Assembly: GCF_036208045.1 (NCBI RefSeq) | Contig: NZ_CP121472.1 | Location: 620,001-684,000 of the forward strand | DNA length: 64,000 nt | Origin: Thiorhodovibrio winogradskyi | Lineage (GTDB): Bacteria > Pseudomonadota > Gammaproteobacteria > Chromatiales > Chromatiaceae | Reading direction: 5' to 3' | Shown here: positions 1 to 7,836 of the stretch, piece by piece | Numbering within the stretch: position 1 is the first letter of the stretch | How the letters are laid out: each line of letters opens with the position of its first letter | The notes under the pieces: model-generated | Told to the model about the DNA's origin: nothing | Seen by the model: the letters and a program-made list of their open reading frames with translations, nothing else | Database searches by the model: none | Translations under genes and position numbers: made by a program

Positions 1-1167
1 AAGCAGGCGCAGCAGCACGCTGTATCTTTCCTGGCTGTCCCCGCGTAGGCTGACGATGGGTTGGTAAGCCAGTTTGAAGCCGTCGTTGTCCAGCGCGCGC
101 TCAATTTGCTCAATCAGTTCCTCATCGCTGGGTTCGCGACCGGAGAGCGCATGGGGTTGTTCGCTAAGATCCGGAAGCGGATCCTCGCTGGTTGCAAGGG
201 TTAGCGGCGGGAGCTTGGCCTCTTTGGCGTCATTCAGCGGGAGGTCGGGGAGCGGCTCGGAGGACACTTGCAACGCGAGCTGCTGTTCCATTGCCTGTTC
301 TTGGGGTGCCTGTTCTTGGGGTGCCTGTTCTTGGGGTGCCTGTTCTTGAGGTGCTTGTTCTTGGGGGGCTTGTTCACCGGGGCTGGAGGTTGCTGGAGCG
401 GGTCGCAGTTGTCCGCCGCTTGGTTTCAGGGTGAGATCAAGCTCTGGGGCTGCTGTTTGGTCTTGTGGTCGATCTGGTGGTTGCTTGGGTAGCTCATCCG
501 GCGGCTGGTTTGGCGCTTGACCTTCAGCTGCCACTGGCGGCGTGTTTTGGTCTGCCCTCAGACCGGTGATGAGCGGACCCAGCGCCTCGCGATACTCGGG
601 GGGGAGCAAATCCATCAGGCTGCTTTGAGGCGAACCGCTGTTGTCCACCGGTCCGGTCAGGGAGCGCAGGGCTGCTTGGGGATCAAGGCGCTGGCCCGAC
701 TGCAGACCCTCGCCGCCGGCTTTCAGCAGTGCCTGGAGGTGGCGTTCGCTGCGCTTGAGGCGCTCATGCAGTATTTTAGCTTGCTGGGCGGATGTCCAGA
801 GTTTCCATTCGCGCTGCACGGCCCGGACCAAGGCGTCTTCGTCACCAGGCGTCAGCAGCCCATGGGCGCCGGCGCGCAGCAGATGCAGGGCATTGGCGTC
901 CTGGTCGCCTGGGGGAGCGAGGACGATGAGCGGGATGCGCCGGTCGATATCCACATAGGCCGAGGCAATTTCCTGAGCCGAAACCGACTCGCCGATGCAG
1001 GCGAGGATCAGATCGATGTGGTTAGTGCGTACAAGGCTCTTGGGATTTACGGAGAAGGCACCGCGCACGGGCAATCGGGCGCGCTTCAGAACAGCGAGCA
1101 CCGCTTCCGCGTCAGCCGCCGCGGCGGCGAGAATCAGGAGCTGAAAGTGATTTACCGGATTGGCCAT
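1..1167 (-). CDS. FimX-like protein: degenerate receiver, Gln/Pro linker, start of EAL domain (partial)
   Basis: Minus-strand frame open from an ATG at 1167 to the left edge (389 codons, no stop seen). A TAG stop lies directly before the ATG, which fixes the start. Residues about 8-125 have the alternating pattern of a response-regulator receiver fold (LILAAAAA, IPLIVLAPPG, GAHGLLTP), but I see no convincing phosphoacceptor Asp, so it is probably a pseudo-receiver. A Pro/Gln-rich linker follows with five EQAPQ repeats. The last visible residues (IEQIERALDNDGFKLAYQPIV, then SLRGD) match the beginning of an EAL domain of the FimX type, which binds or degrades c-di-GMP. FimX proteins control type IV pilus assembly and twitching; this role is inferred. 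A GGDEF-like domain, present in classical FimX, is not seen between linker and EAL. Whether EAL catalytic residues are kept lies outside the window. Confidence 0.75.
   Translation of the reverse strand, partial: MANPVNHFQLLILAAAAADAEAVLAVLKRARLPVRGAFSVNPKSLVRTNHIDLILACIGESVSAQEIASAYVDIDRRIPLIVLAPPGDQDANALHLLRAGAHGLLTPGDEDALVRAVQREWKLWTSAQQAKILHERLKRSERHLQALLKAGGEGLQSGQRLDPQAALRSLTGPVDNSGSPQSSLMDLLPPEYREALGPLITGLRADQNTPPVAAEGQAPNQPPDELPKQPPDRPQDQTAAPELDLTLKPSGGQLRPAPATSSPGEQAPQEQAPQEQAPQEQAPQEQAPQEQAMEQQLALQVSSEPLPDLPLNDAKEAKLPPLTLATSEDPLPDLSEQPHALSGREPSDEELIEQIERALDNDGFKLAYQPIVSLRGDSQERYSVLLRLL
292..366 (-). repeat. 15-bp tandem repeat, five copies, encoding EQAPQ
   Basis: Plus-strand unit TGCCTGTTCTTGGGG is repeated at 292, 307 and 322, with one-base variants at 337 and 352. 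It lies in frame within the linker of the FimX-like gene and codes for EQAPQ pentapeptides. The unit is a multiple of three, so copy-number change would alter linker length without breaking the frame. Confidence 0.9.
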
Positions 1168-1341
1168 CTAGCAAGTTGTGCCTTTCCAAAAACGCGCCGC
1201 CCACTAGCGCCTGTCTGTTGCATGATCCGGTGAGTGGCGCGCCGGGTTGCCGATCTGCATGGGACATTGCGGTCGTCGGCTGAGCGCCACTCAGGCCGGA
1301 TGCGCGTCACGACAGTCGATGTTTACATTCGGGGTGCCATG

Positions 1342-2502
1342 TTATACCCGCGCCCGGCTGTGCGCGACTCTCTTTCGCGCGTTGGGTCCATCGCCTTGCT
1401 CCCGAGATTCTTCCTGAGCTTGATCAAGCGGCGTTTTGCTATTGGCCCCCAGTTGCTCGATGACCACCCTCGGCATCAGATAGCCGGACATTTGGGCGCG
1501 CAACTCTTTCGCGATCTTGACACAGCTTGTCAGGGGCAGGGCGAAATGCGCGCTGCCGGTAACCTGGTCGAGCAGGTGGAGATAATAGGGCATGACGCCT
1601 AGCGCAAAGAGCCGCTCGCTCAGATCGCGGAGAATTTCCGGCGAGTCATTCACCCCGCGTAGCAGCACGCTTTGGTTCAATAGGGTGATGCCCGCGCGCT
1701 GCAGCCGGGCCAGCGCGGTGGCGGCTGCCTCGCCAAGCTCGCGCGGGTGATTGGTTTGGGTGACCAGCACGCATGGGAGCCGGCCGCCACCGAGTAGCCG
1801 GCACAGCGTCGCGTCAATCCGGCTTGGCAGCGTGGTTGGAATGCGGGTATGCAAACGGATCCGTTTCAGATGTCCGATACTCTCCAGGGCGCCGAGCAGC
1901 CAGCCTAGGCTGCGATCATTGAGTAGCAAGGGATCGCCGCCGCTGAGAATGACTTCACTGAGATCCGGTCGCGCGGCAATGGCCGCCAGCGCTCGCGTGG
2001 CCTGGTCAGGGTGGTTCATGCTGGCGGCGAAAGGGAAGCAGCGGCGAAAACAGTAGCGGCAGTGGATGGGGCAGGCGCCGGTGACTAGCAGCAGGGCGCG
2101 GCCAGGGTACTTGCACAGCAAGCCGGATGTTTGTCGGGCGTTTTGGTCACCAACCGGGTCGGGGCCAAAATCCGGGTGAGGCCGGGTTTCCGCCAAAGTC
2201 GGCAGGATTTGGCGCAGCAGAGGGTCATCTGGGTTGCCTGGCTCGATGAGATCCAACCAGGCGCGCGGCGCACTCAGCGGATAAGATGCGGCGGCCGCCT
2301 TGCCCTCGGCAATCAGCGCCGGGTCCAGATCAAGCAGTTGGCACAGGCGTGGCAGATCGCGAATGCCAGTGCGCAGATCAGCATGCCAGTCGCTCTTGTG
2401 CGCGGATGTCTGCCATTGGCGTCGGCTTCGCGATACCATTGGCGGCTGGCCGCGGGCCGCGCACTTTGGCTGCGCCTGCGTCCCCATCGAGCAGTCCGTC
2501 AT
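1342..2502 (-). CDS. epmB: EpmB, EF-P (R)-beta-lysylation lysine 2,3-aminomutase
   Basis: A 386-aa radical SAM enzyme that converts (S)-alpha-lysine to (R)-beta-lysine, the donor that EpmA attaches to elongation factor P. The CxxxCxxC cluster motif is visible as CPIHCRYC near residue 140, followed by FRR and by the SGGDPLL motif typical of lysine 2,3-aminomutases. The C-terminal region has the usual SKTPL motif. An N-terminal extension of about 35 residues may mean that the true start is further inside. The gene is divergent from efp, with about 100 bp between them, and epmA follows efp, so all three genes of the EF-P modification pathway are together. This linkage supports the assignment over a catabolic KamA. 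Confidence 0.93.
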   Translation of the reverse strand: MTDCSMGTQAQPKCAARGQPPMVSRSRRQWQTSAHKSDWHADLRTGIRDLPRLCQLLDLDPALIAEGKAAAASYPLSAPRAWLDLIEPGNPDDPLLRQILPTLAETRPHPDFGPDPVGDQNARQTSGLLCKYPGRALLLVTGACPIHCRYCFRRCFPFAASMNHPDQATRALAAIAARPDLSEVILSGGDPLLLNDRSLGWLLGALESIGHLKRIRLHTRIPTTLPSRIDATLCRLLGGGRLPCVLVTQTNHPRELGEAAATALARLQRAGITLLNQSVLLRGVNDSPEILRDLSERLFALGVMPYYLHLLDQVTGSAHFALPLTSCVKIAKELRAQMSGYLMPRVVIEQLGANSKTPLDQAQEESREQGDGPNARKRVAHSRARV

Positions 2503-2599
2503 CAGGGCTGCTCAGCGTCTGAGGCGATGCGATCGCGACGCATCGTCGAGCGCGTGATGTTTCGGGTCAATGAGCAAGAGCCTGAGTCGAGGAGTTTGC

Positions 2600-3172
2600 A
2601 TGGCAAGTTATAAAACCAATGAGTTCAAAGGTGGGTTGAAGATCATGCTTGACGGTGATCCTTACAATATCGTCGAGAATGAGTTCGTCAAACCGGGCAA
2701 GGGGCAGGCATTTAATCGCGTCAAGATCAAAAACCTCAAGAGCGGGCGCGTGGTGGAGCGGACTTTCAAGTCTGGTGACTCGGTCGAGGCCGCCGACGTG
2801 CATGATACCGAGTTGCAGTATCTCTACAACGATGGCGAGGTCTGGCATTTCATGCACCCTGAGACCTTCGAGCAGCTCACCGCCGATGAGACGGCCGTGG
2901 GCGAGGCAGCCAAGTGGATCAAGGAGCAGGATATGTGCTCGGTGACCCTCTATAACGGCGCTCCGCTGAGCGTCGAACCGCCCAATTTCGTGGTGCTTGA
3001 GATCACTGAAACCGACCCTGGCCTGAAGGGTGATACCTCCGGCGGTGGCGGCAAACCGGCTACCCTCGAGACGGGGGCCGTGGTCAATGTGCCCTTGTTC
3101 GTGCAGATTGGCGAGATGATCAAGGTCGATACCCGCACCGGCGCCTATGTGTCACGCGCCCGGGACGACTAG
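2600..3172 (+). CDS. efp: Elongation factor P
   Basis: A 190-aa elongation factor that relieves ribosome stalling at polyproline stretches. The start is the ATG at 2600, with GAGGAG about 6 bases upstream; a longer frame from 2570 adds ten residues unlike the family. The N-terminal KOW-like domain contains the loop [10 protein letters not shown], and its Lys34 is at the position that EpmA/EpmB modify in E. coli. Two OB domains follow, ending in the conserved [13 protein letters not shown]. The end overlaps epmA by 26 bases, pointing to coupled translation with its own modifying enzyme. Confidence 0.97.
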   Translation: MASYKTNEFKGGLKIMLDGDPYNIVENEFVKPGKGQAFNRVKIKNLKSGRVVERTFKSGDSVEAADVHDTELQYLYNDGEVWHFMHPETFEQLTADETAVGEAAKWIKEQDMCSVTLYNGAPLSVEPPNFVVLEITETDPGLKGDTSGGGGKPATLETGAVVNVPLFVQIGEMIKVDTRTGAYVSRARDD

Positions 3173-4169
3173 TCCGCAACCGCAAGTGACCCCGCCTCCG
3201 GCTTTCGCCCAGTCGCGGGTGGAGGTCAACAGCTGGGGCCCTTGCGCCTCACCGGAGGTGCTACGGGCGCGGGCGCGCATGTTGGCCGACATTCGCGCTT
3301 TCTTTGCCGCGCGCGAGGTGCTGGAGGTGGAAACGCCCATGCTCTCGCAAGCAGCGGCGACCGACCCCGCGCTGGCTTCCATGCGGGTGGAGGACAGCGG
3401 CTACTGGCTGCATACCTCACCTGAGTTCCCGATGAAGCGCCTGTTGGCCGCCGGCGTTGGTCCCATCTATCAGGTATGTCGGGTATTTCGCGCTGGTGAG
3501 CGCGGGCGGCGGCATCATCCAGAGTTCAGCTTGCTCGAATGGTATCGCCCGGGCTGGACGCTGGTGGAGCTCATGGGGGAGGTGGCTGATCTGGTCCGCC
3601 ATCTGCTGCATCGTCCCGAACAGGCGGTCGAGTTCGTCCGTTACCGGGAGTTGTTCCAGCGCGAACTCGCGGTGGACCCCTGGCACTGCACGCCGGATAG
3701 CTTGCAGGCCGTTGCACATGCCAAAGGACTGGGCGAAGATCTTAAGTTGGACACCGATGGTTGGCTGGATTTACTCCTTACCCACTGCCTGGAGCCCAAG
3801 CTAGGGCAAGCCGGCCTTACCTTTGTGCACGACTATCCGCCCAGCCAGGCCGCCTTGGCGCGCCTGAGCGACCATGACCCGCCGCATGCCGAGCGCTTTG
3901 AGCTGTACATGCAGGGCATGGAGTTGGCCAATGGTTTTCAGGAATTAACCGCAGCCGAGGAGCAGCGACGACGCTTTGTCTTTGATAATGCGGAGCGTCA
4001 AGCCTTGGGTCGGGTGCCCGTCCCTCAGGATGAACAACTGCTCGCGGCACTTGTGGCCGGTTTGCCCGAGAGTGCCGGTGTTGCACTCGGACTCGACCGG
4101 CTGCTGATGCTGGTCTGCGGTGCCGATCATATCGATCAAGTGATCGCCTTCCCCATCGAACGCGCCTGA
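3147..4169 (+). CDS. epmA: EpmA, EF-P lysine-lysyltransferase (GenX/PoxA/YjeA)
   Basis: A 340-aa paralogue of the class II lysyl-tRNA synthetase catalytic core with no anticodon-binding domain. It transfers (R)-beta-lysine to Lys34 of EF-P. Visible class II motifs are [10 protein letters not shown] (motif 1 region), [20 protein letters not shown] (motif 2) and [11 protein letters not shown] (motif 3). The ATG at 3147 lies inside the end of efp. The first 30 or so residues are Pro-rich and not family-like, so an internal GTG near 3220 (before the conserved W.P segment) is an alternative start. The position directly after efp and near epmB makes the function secure. Confidence 0.95.
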   Translation: MCHAPGTTSPQPQVTPPPAFAQSRVEVNSWGPCASPEVLRARARMLADIRAFFAAREVLEVETPMLSQAAATDPALASMRVEDSGYWLHTSPEFPMKRLLAAGVGPIYQVCRVFRAGERGRRHHPEFSLLEWYRPGWTLVELMGEVADLVRHLLHRPEQAVEFVRYRELFQRELAVDPWHCTPDSLQAVAHAKGLGEDLKLDTDGWLDLLLTHCLEPKLGQAGLTFVHDYPPSQAALARLSDHDPPHAERFELYMQGMELANGFQELTAAEEQRRRFVFDNAERQALGRVPVPQDEQLLAALVAGLPESAGVALGLDRLLMLVCGADHIDQVIAFPIERA

Positions 4170-4201
4170 TCACGCTCGGTCCGGGGCGCCGGGTTTAACC
4201 T

Positions 4202-5227
4202 TCAGCCGCCCCAGAACGGTACATTCTTGAGCAGATCGCCGAACGAAGCGCGCACCAGCATGGCGGCAATGAGCACGGCCAGCAAAATAGCCCAGAGCGC
4301 GATGTACAAGGAGGTCGAATACTGGGCTTTGCGCGTCTCCAGCCAGCCGCGCGGTTTCACGCCCTTGACAAGGAAGACCACCTTGGCCGCCAGTAGCACG
4401 CAGACCACATTCACGGCCAGCAGCAGCGCGGCCCCGAGCGCCAGTTCCCAGCGCTGATGGCCCAGCATCAGCCCCAGCACGGCGGTTGGCGGCAGCAGGG
4501 CCACTGCCACCATGACACCCACCAAGGCCGATGACAGCCCGGTGGTTAGCGACAGCACAGCTGCCGCGCCAGACGCCAGAGCGAGCGCGACGCCCCCCAG
4601 TCCGACCTCGGTTCGCGCCATGATCTCCTGACTATTGAGATCAATTTGCGCTAGCAACCCGATGAGTAAGGCCAGCAGCATGGCCAGCCCAAGCCCAGCG
4701 CTGGTAGCTGCCAGCGCTTGTGCTGACAGCCGCCGGTCGCCCAATGAGGTCGCGAATGCAAAGGCAATAATGGGCCCCAACAAAGGTGCTATGACCATGG
4801 CGCCGACCACCACGGCCACGTTATCCTCGGCCATGCCAATGGCCGCCACCACGGTTGACAAGGCCACCAGCAGAAGGAAAGTACCGTCAAGCTGCGCACC
4901 CTTGGCGATCTCTGTATACAACTCCTCGCGCGTGTTGGCGACCGAGCTGCGTTTATTCTCCGCGGACTCCTCGTCGCCCGCCGCCACCCGAGGCAAGGTT
5001 GCATTGACAGTCTGAATCACAATGCGCCCGTTGCTTTCCTTCTCGAGCAGGCTCTGCAGACCATCAAGCAGCCTCTGGCGCGCCTGATCCGGGACCAGCA
5101 TTCGCAGTGTTTGCCTGCCATCGGGACCCTCCGCGCCCCACCAACAGTCCGCCGCGCCATAAAAACGTGCCATCGCCATTAATTCCTTCGCGTGGCGCGC
5201 GGGAGCGACAACTTCAACAATGCGCAT
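4202..5227 (-). CDS. DUF389 / TIGR00341 family membrane protein
   Basis: A 341-aa integral membrane protein. About 100 soluble N-terminal residues (MRIVEVVAPARHAKEL) are followed by a DUF389 core of around six hydrophobic segments, including GAMVIAPLLGPIIAFAFA and the Gly-rich VALLPPTAVLGLMLG. The family has no established transport substrate; members are annotated as uncharacterised hydrophobic proteins. It converges with epmA, only about 30 bp apart, and nothing nearby reveals its job. It ends with a hydrophobic segment and a short tail. Confidence 0.85.
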   Translation of the reverse strand: MRIVEVVAPARHAKELMAMARFYGAADCWWGAEGPDGRQTLRMLVPDQARQRLLDGLQSLLEKESNGRIVIQTVNATLPRVAAGDEESAENKRSSVANTREELYTEIAKGAQLDGTFLLLVALSTVVAAIGMAEDNVAVVVGAMVIAPLLGPIIAFAFATSLGDRRLSAQALAATSAGLGLAMLLALLIGLLAQIDLNSQEIMARTEVGLGGVALALASGAAAVLSLTTGLSSALVGVMVAVALLPPTAVLGLMLGHQRWELALGAALLLAVNVVCVLLAAKVVFLVKGVKPRGWLETRKAQYSTSLYIALWAILLAVLIAAMLVRASFGDLLKNVPFWGG

Positions 5228-5312
5228 GATGTGGTTACCTTGAGTTTCGACTTTGGAGCTCGGACCTGGAATTCAGTCTTGGAGTGTACATGTACGAAAT
5301 GGAGGATCTGAT

Positions 5313-5747
5313 TCAGCTCTGTTTCCGCGTCGACTCTCCACCAAGACCGCGCGCGATCGCATAAAGGCGTTCCATGAAATGCTCCATGCCAGCCTGGCGA
5401 TTGGCGCTCAAATGCTCTTTGAGTCCCAGTCCATTGATGTAGTCCGTGGGATCGGTCTCCAGCACAGTCTCCGGCGGTTGACGCTGAAAAGGCACTAGCA
5501 GCAAAGCCACCAGCCCGCGCACCAGAGGCGTTTCCGCGTCGGCGCGAAACTCAATCACCTCGGGATCATCGCCCACCAGACTTCCAGTCAGCCAGGTTCG
5601 GGTGTTACAGCCCTGAACCAGATTTGCCTCAATCCGCTCACTGTCCGCAACTTGCAGCAACTCCCGGCTCAACTCCCCGATAAACTCATAACGTGCCTCC
5701 CAGTTCTCTAGTAACTCAAAGGCTTCCAGCACTTCGGCGGTATTCAT
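5313..5747 (-). CDS. SufE-family sulfur acceptor protein
   Basis: A 144-aa SufE-like protein. The family accepts persulfide sulfur from a cysteine desulfurase (SufS or CsdA) and passes it to an Fe-S scaffold. The active Cys is in VQGCNTRTWL (Cys47), matching the usual VQGC.s.vWL signature. The N-terminal ENWEARYEFIGELSREL is also typical. No desulfurase or suf operon is adjacent, so whether it works with SufS or CsdA cannot be told. The C-terminal tail is slightly longer than in E. coli SufE. Confidence 0.9.
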   Translation of the reverse strand: MNTAEVLEAFELLENWEARYEFIGELSRELLQVADSERIEANLVQGCNTRTWLTGSLVGDDPEVIEFRADAETPLVRGLVALLLVPFQRQPPETVLETDPTDYINGLGLKEHLSANRQAGMEHFMERLYAIARGLGGESTRKQS

Positions 5748-5756
5748 GTCAGACTT

Positions 5757-5909
5757 TCACTCCGCGCGGTTAATATCGTTGTAGTATCTAAAAGCGATTG
5801 TACCCGTAATCGCAACAATCAAGCCCACAAAGGAAAATTTCCGCATCCGGTTCGCTTCGCCGAACCCGATCCGACTCGCCCCGACAAGCGCAAAAAACAA
5901 AAAAACCAA
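5757..5909 (-). CDS. Possible small membrane peptide upstream of sufE
   Basis: A short frame upstream of sufE. From an ATG at 5846 it codes for 29 residues with one hydrophobic stretch (VGLIVAITGTIAF). The same frame extends to a TTG at 5909, giving 50 residues and a second hydrophobic stretch (FLFFALVG). No clear ribosome binding site and no family is recognised. It may be chance. The rest of the 300-bp interval before the tRNA shows no other gene; it contains a small hairpin (GGTTCG / CGAACC, around 5850-5870). Confidence 0.25.
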   Translation of the reverse strand: MVFLFFALVGASRIGFGEANRMRKFSFVGLIVAITGTIAFRYYNDINRAE

Positions 5910-6055
5910 ACTATCATGATGGTTTTGAGGTCTCGACCTTCAGCGTACCCGATCTCCAGCGTATCAGATAGGCATTGGGGCGATGGTGCCAAGCCAACTT
6001 TGCGCCCCGCTCATGAAACCCTTATACTGCGCGGGTCGGGCATCCGACACCTCAA

Positions 6056-6131
6056 GCGCCCTTAGCTCAGTTGGTAGAGCATCTGACTTTTAATCAGGTG
6101 GTCGTGCGTTCGAGTCGCACAGGGCGCACCA
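6056..6131 (+). tRNA. tRNA-Lys (anticodon UUU), likely attachment site
   Basis: A complete cloverleaf of 76 bases with encoded CCA. The acceptor stem is GCGCCCT/AGGGCGC, the D-arm GCTCAGTTGGTAGAGC, the anticodon stem-loop CTGA-CTTTTAA-TCAG (anticodon TTT) and the T-arm has GTTCGAGTC. The switch from conserved chromosomal genes to accessory genes starts immediately after it, as expected if it served as integration site. I found no second copy of its 3' end on the right side. Confidence 0.97.
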
Positions 6132-6188
6132 TATAAAACAGATAGTTAGAGCTTGTGCTCACTATCGCAGGCTTCTTAATCTGACATC

Positions 6189-6210
6189 TGGTAGCCGTTT
6201 GGTAGCCGTT
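6189..6210 (+). repeat. Two tandem copies of TGGTAGCCGTT beside tRNA-Lys
   Basis: Perfect 11-bp direct repeats at 6189-6199 and 6200-6210, about 60 bp after the tRNA 3' end. Tandem short repeats here may be integrase arm-type sites; this is inference. The rest of 6132-6632 shows no supported gene: frames exist on both strands but resemble nothing I know and have no good starts. Confidence 0.6.
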
Positions 6211-6632
6211 CGTCGTTGGCTAGGAACCCAAAACTTCCTAGGCACCAGCTGGACGATTGAGGACTCCAGGCTTCCGCTGGAAGTTTCTGACCGGGCGATC
6301 TGCCTGTCTGGCCCTGCAATTCTCTTGGCAAACCCGTCACCGGTGATCCACTCCGAAGTCGGGTCAGCCGAGATGGCCGCGCTTTTTTGCTAGTCCGAGA
6401 CGCGAAACGTCGATGTCATGTTCGGCCTTGCGATTGGCGAGGATCCAGCGCGTCAAGTTAAGCGCTGGATCGATTTCCAACGGAGACCGCACTGTTGCCT
6501 TACCCCTCAGGGATCCATCCCCTTGGAAGCCCATTCGCCGATTACCTCAGTCGAGCCTCATTGGCTCCGTCGGTCAGAAAACTCCAACGAACGAATGATC
6601 GACGAATGCGCCAGCTTTGCCAGTCTGTATGG

Positions 6633-6941
6633 TCAAGGAACAGAAGACCTTGGTCGTGTGACCATGCTTTCTCCGGTCATGGTGCCGGAATGGCGGCTGA
6701 AGCCAAACGTCGAGCGCTCGGAATGCATCCGGTCAACCATCTGCGCCATGTCGGATTCTGGGGTTTCACGAATATGCGCCGCAATCACGGCTTCAACCTC
6801 ATGTTCGGGCCATGCCGCCATTCTGCGTCCGAGAGCGATTGGGCGGGGGAAGAGTCCCTCGCTAATACGGGCGTATAGGCGGGAGCGACTGTAACCTGTC
6901 CGTTCCAGAACGACAGGCAGGCGAAGTACGCGCGTTGACAT
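6633..6941 (-). CDS. AlpA family phage/ICE transcriptional regulator
   Basis: A 102-aa MerR-like winged-helix regulator of the AlpA family, small activators that control integrase or excision genes of P4-like elements. The core VLERTGYSRSRLYARISEG with FPRPIALGRRMAAWPEHEV is characteristic. The start is the ATG at 6941, with GGAGAAA about 5 bases upstream; a longer frame to 7016 lacks support. The C-terminal 40 residues are longer than usual. It sits close to tRNA-Lys and is the only recognisable integration-module gene here. The 6942-7240 interval upstream shows no other supported gene. Confidence 0.85.
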   Translation of the reverse strand: MSTRVLRLPVVLERTGYSRSRLYARISEGLFPRPIALGRRMAAWPEHEVEAVIAAHIRETPESDMAQMVDRMHSERSTFGFSRHSGTMTGESMVTRPRSSVP

Positions 6942-7240
6942 AAGTTTTCTCCATCGGTTGTTGTGACATCGCGCCCGCGAGAGCCAACCAAGTTGACCGA
7001 TTGACCGTGATGGCAACCATCACGGTGTCTCACGGGAACCGTGGAGACAGTGTTGGATAAATTGCAATTAAACGCGACAACGAAAGCGACTGGAAATCCG
7101 GCACCTTTCTGTCTAACGAAAACATTCCACCTGCCGTTATACTTGACCGCCTGAGCAGCAATCTTTTTCAGCCAAGCCATGTCTTCTCGGCTAAGCTGAG
7201 ATCAGACATCGCTGCAGCTGATTGAAAGACACTAACGCGC

Positions 7241-7708
7241 ATGGCCCAACTCGCCTACCTGATTCCCCACCGCCGCACAGCCCCAGCCTGGGGCTCAGAC
7301 TTCGAGCCCATCGATCTGGAACTGGAAGCCGGCGTCACCCTGCCGTTGCTTGGCACCATCGCCGCTGGTCTGCCGATTGAAGCTATTGAAGATCGTGAAA
7401 CCGTCCAGATTCCCTCGCACATGGCGCGCAAAGCCAGCTATGCACTGCGGGTGCGCGGGCATTCGATGATCGATGATCATATCCAGGACGGGGACATCAT
7501 TATCGTCGAGCAGCGCCAAACCGCTGACAACGGTGAAACCGTGGTCGCCAAGATCAATGGCGATTAGGTCACCCTGAAGCGCTTCTACATCGAAACCGAT
7601 GGCATCCGCCTGCAACCGGCCCATCCCGACATGGCGCCGATCTTCCTGCGCCATGACGAACTCGAAATCCTCGGCATTGTCACTGGCGTGATGCGGCTGG
7701 CGGCTTGA
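7241..7708 (+). pseudogene. LexA-like S24 peptidase, interrupted by an in-frame TAG
   Basis: Codons 1-108 encode the S24 core: a cleavage-type Ala-Gly in TIAAGLP, the catalytic Ser in RGHSMIDD and the Lys in ETVVAKINGD. A TAG at 7565-7567 then stops translation. The same frame continues with [20 protein letters not shown] and [11 protein letters not shown] to a TGA at 7708, which completes a LexA C-terminal domain. A GAG-to-TAG change would explain it, since LexA has DEVT at this point. The N-terminal winged-helix DNA-binding domain of LexA is missing as well: only about 30 unlike residues precede the S24 domain. The 108-aa product would keep both catalytic residues but lose the last strands. 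No clear ribosome binding site was seen. Confidence 0.8.
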
Positions 7709-7836
7709 TCGCCGCACGCTTGGGCTGACCACCCTGGCAAGAGCCACAGAAGCTTGGATGACGCCCGACCGGAAATCGGCTCAGCACCGCACCTTTTGGC
7801 GCGCCGCCGATCTGCGGCGTCTGCGACAATCCGCCC

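Noticed and set aside
292-366. CRISPR array
   Set aside because: The repeats are 15 bp with no spacers and lie in frame within a coding region. No other repeat-spacer pattern was seen in the window.
517-1233. Plus-strand protein of 238 aa at the left end
   Set aside because: It is antisense to the clear FimX-like minus-strand frame with receiver and EAL motifs.
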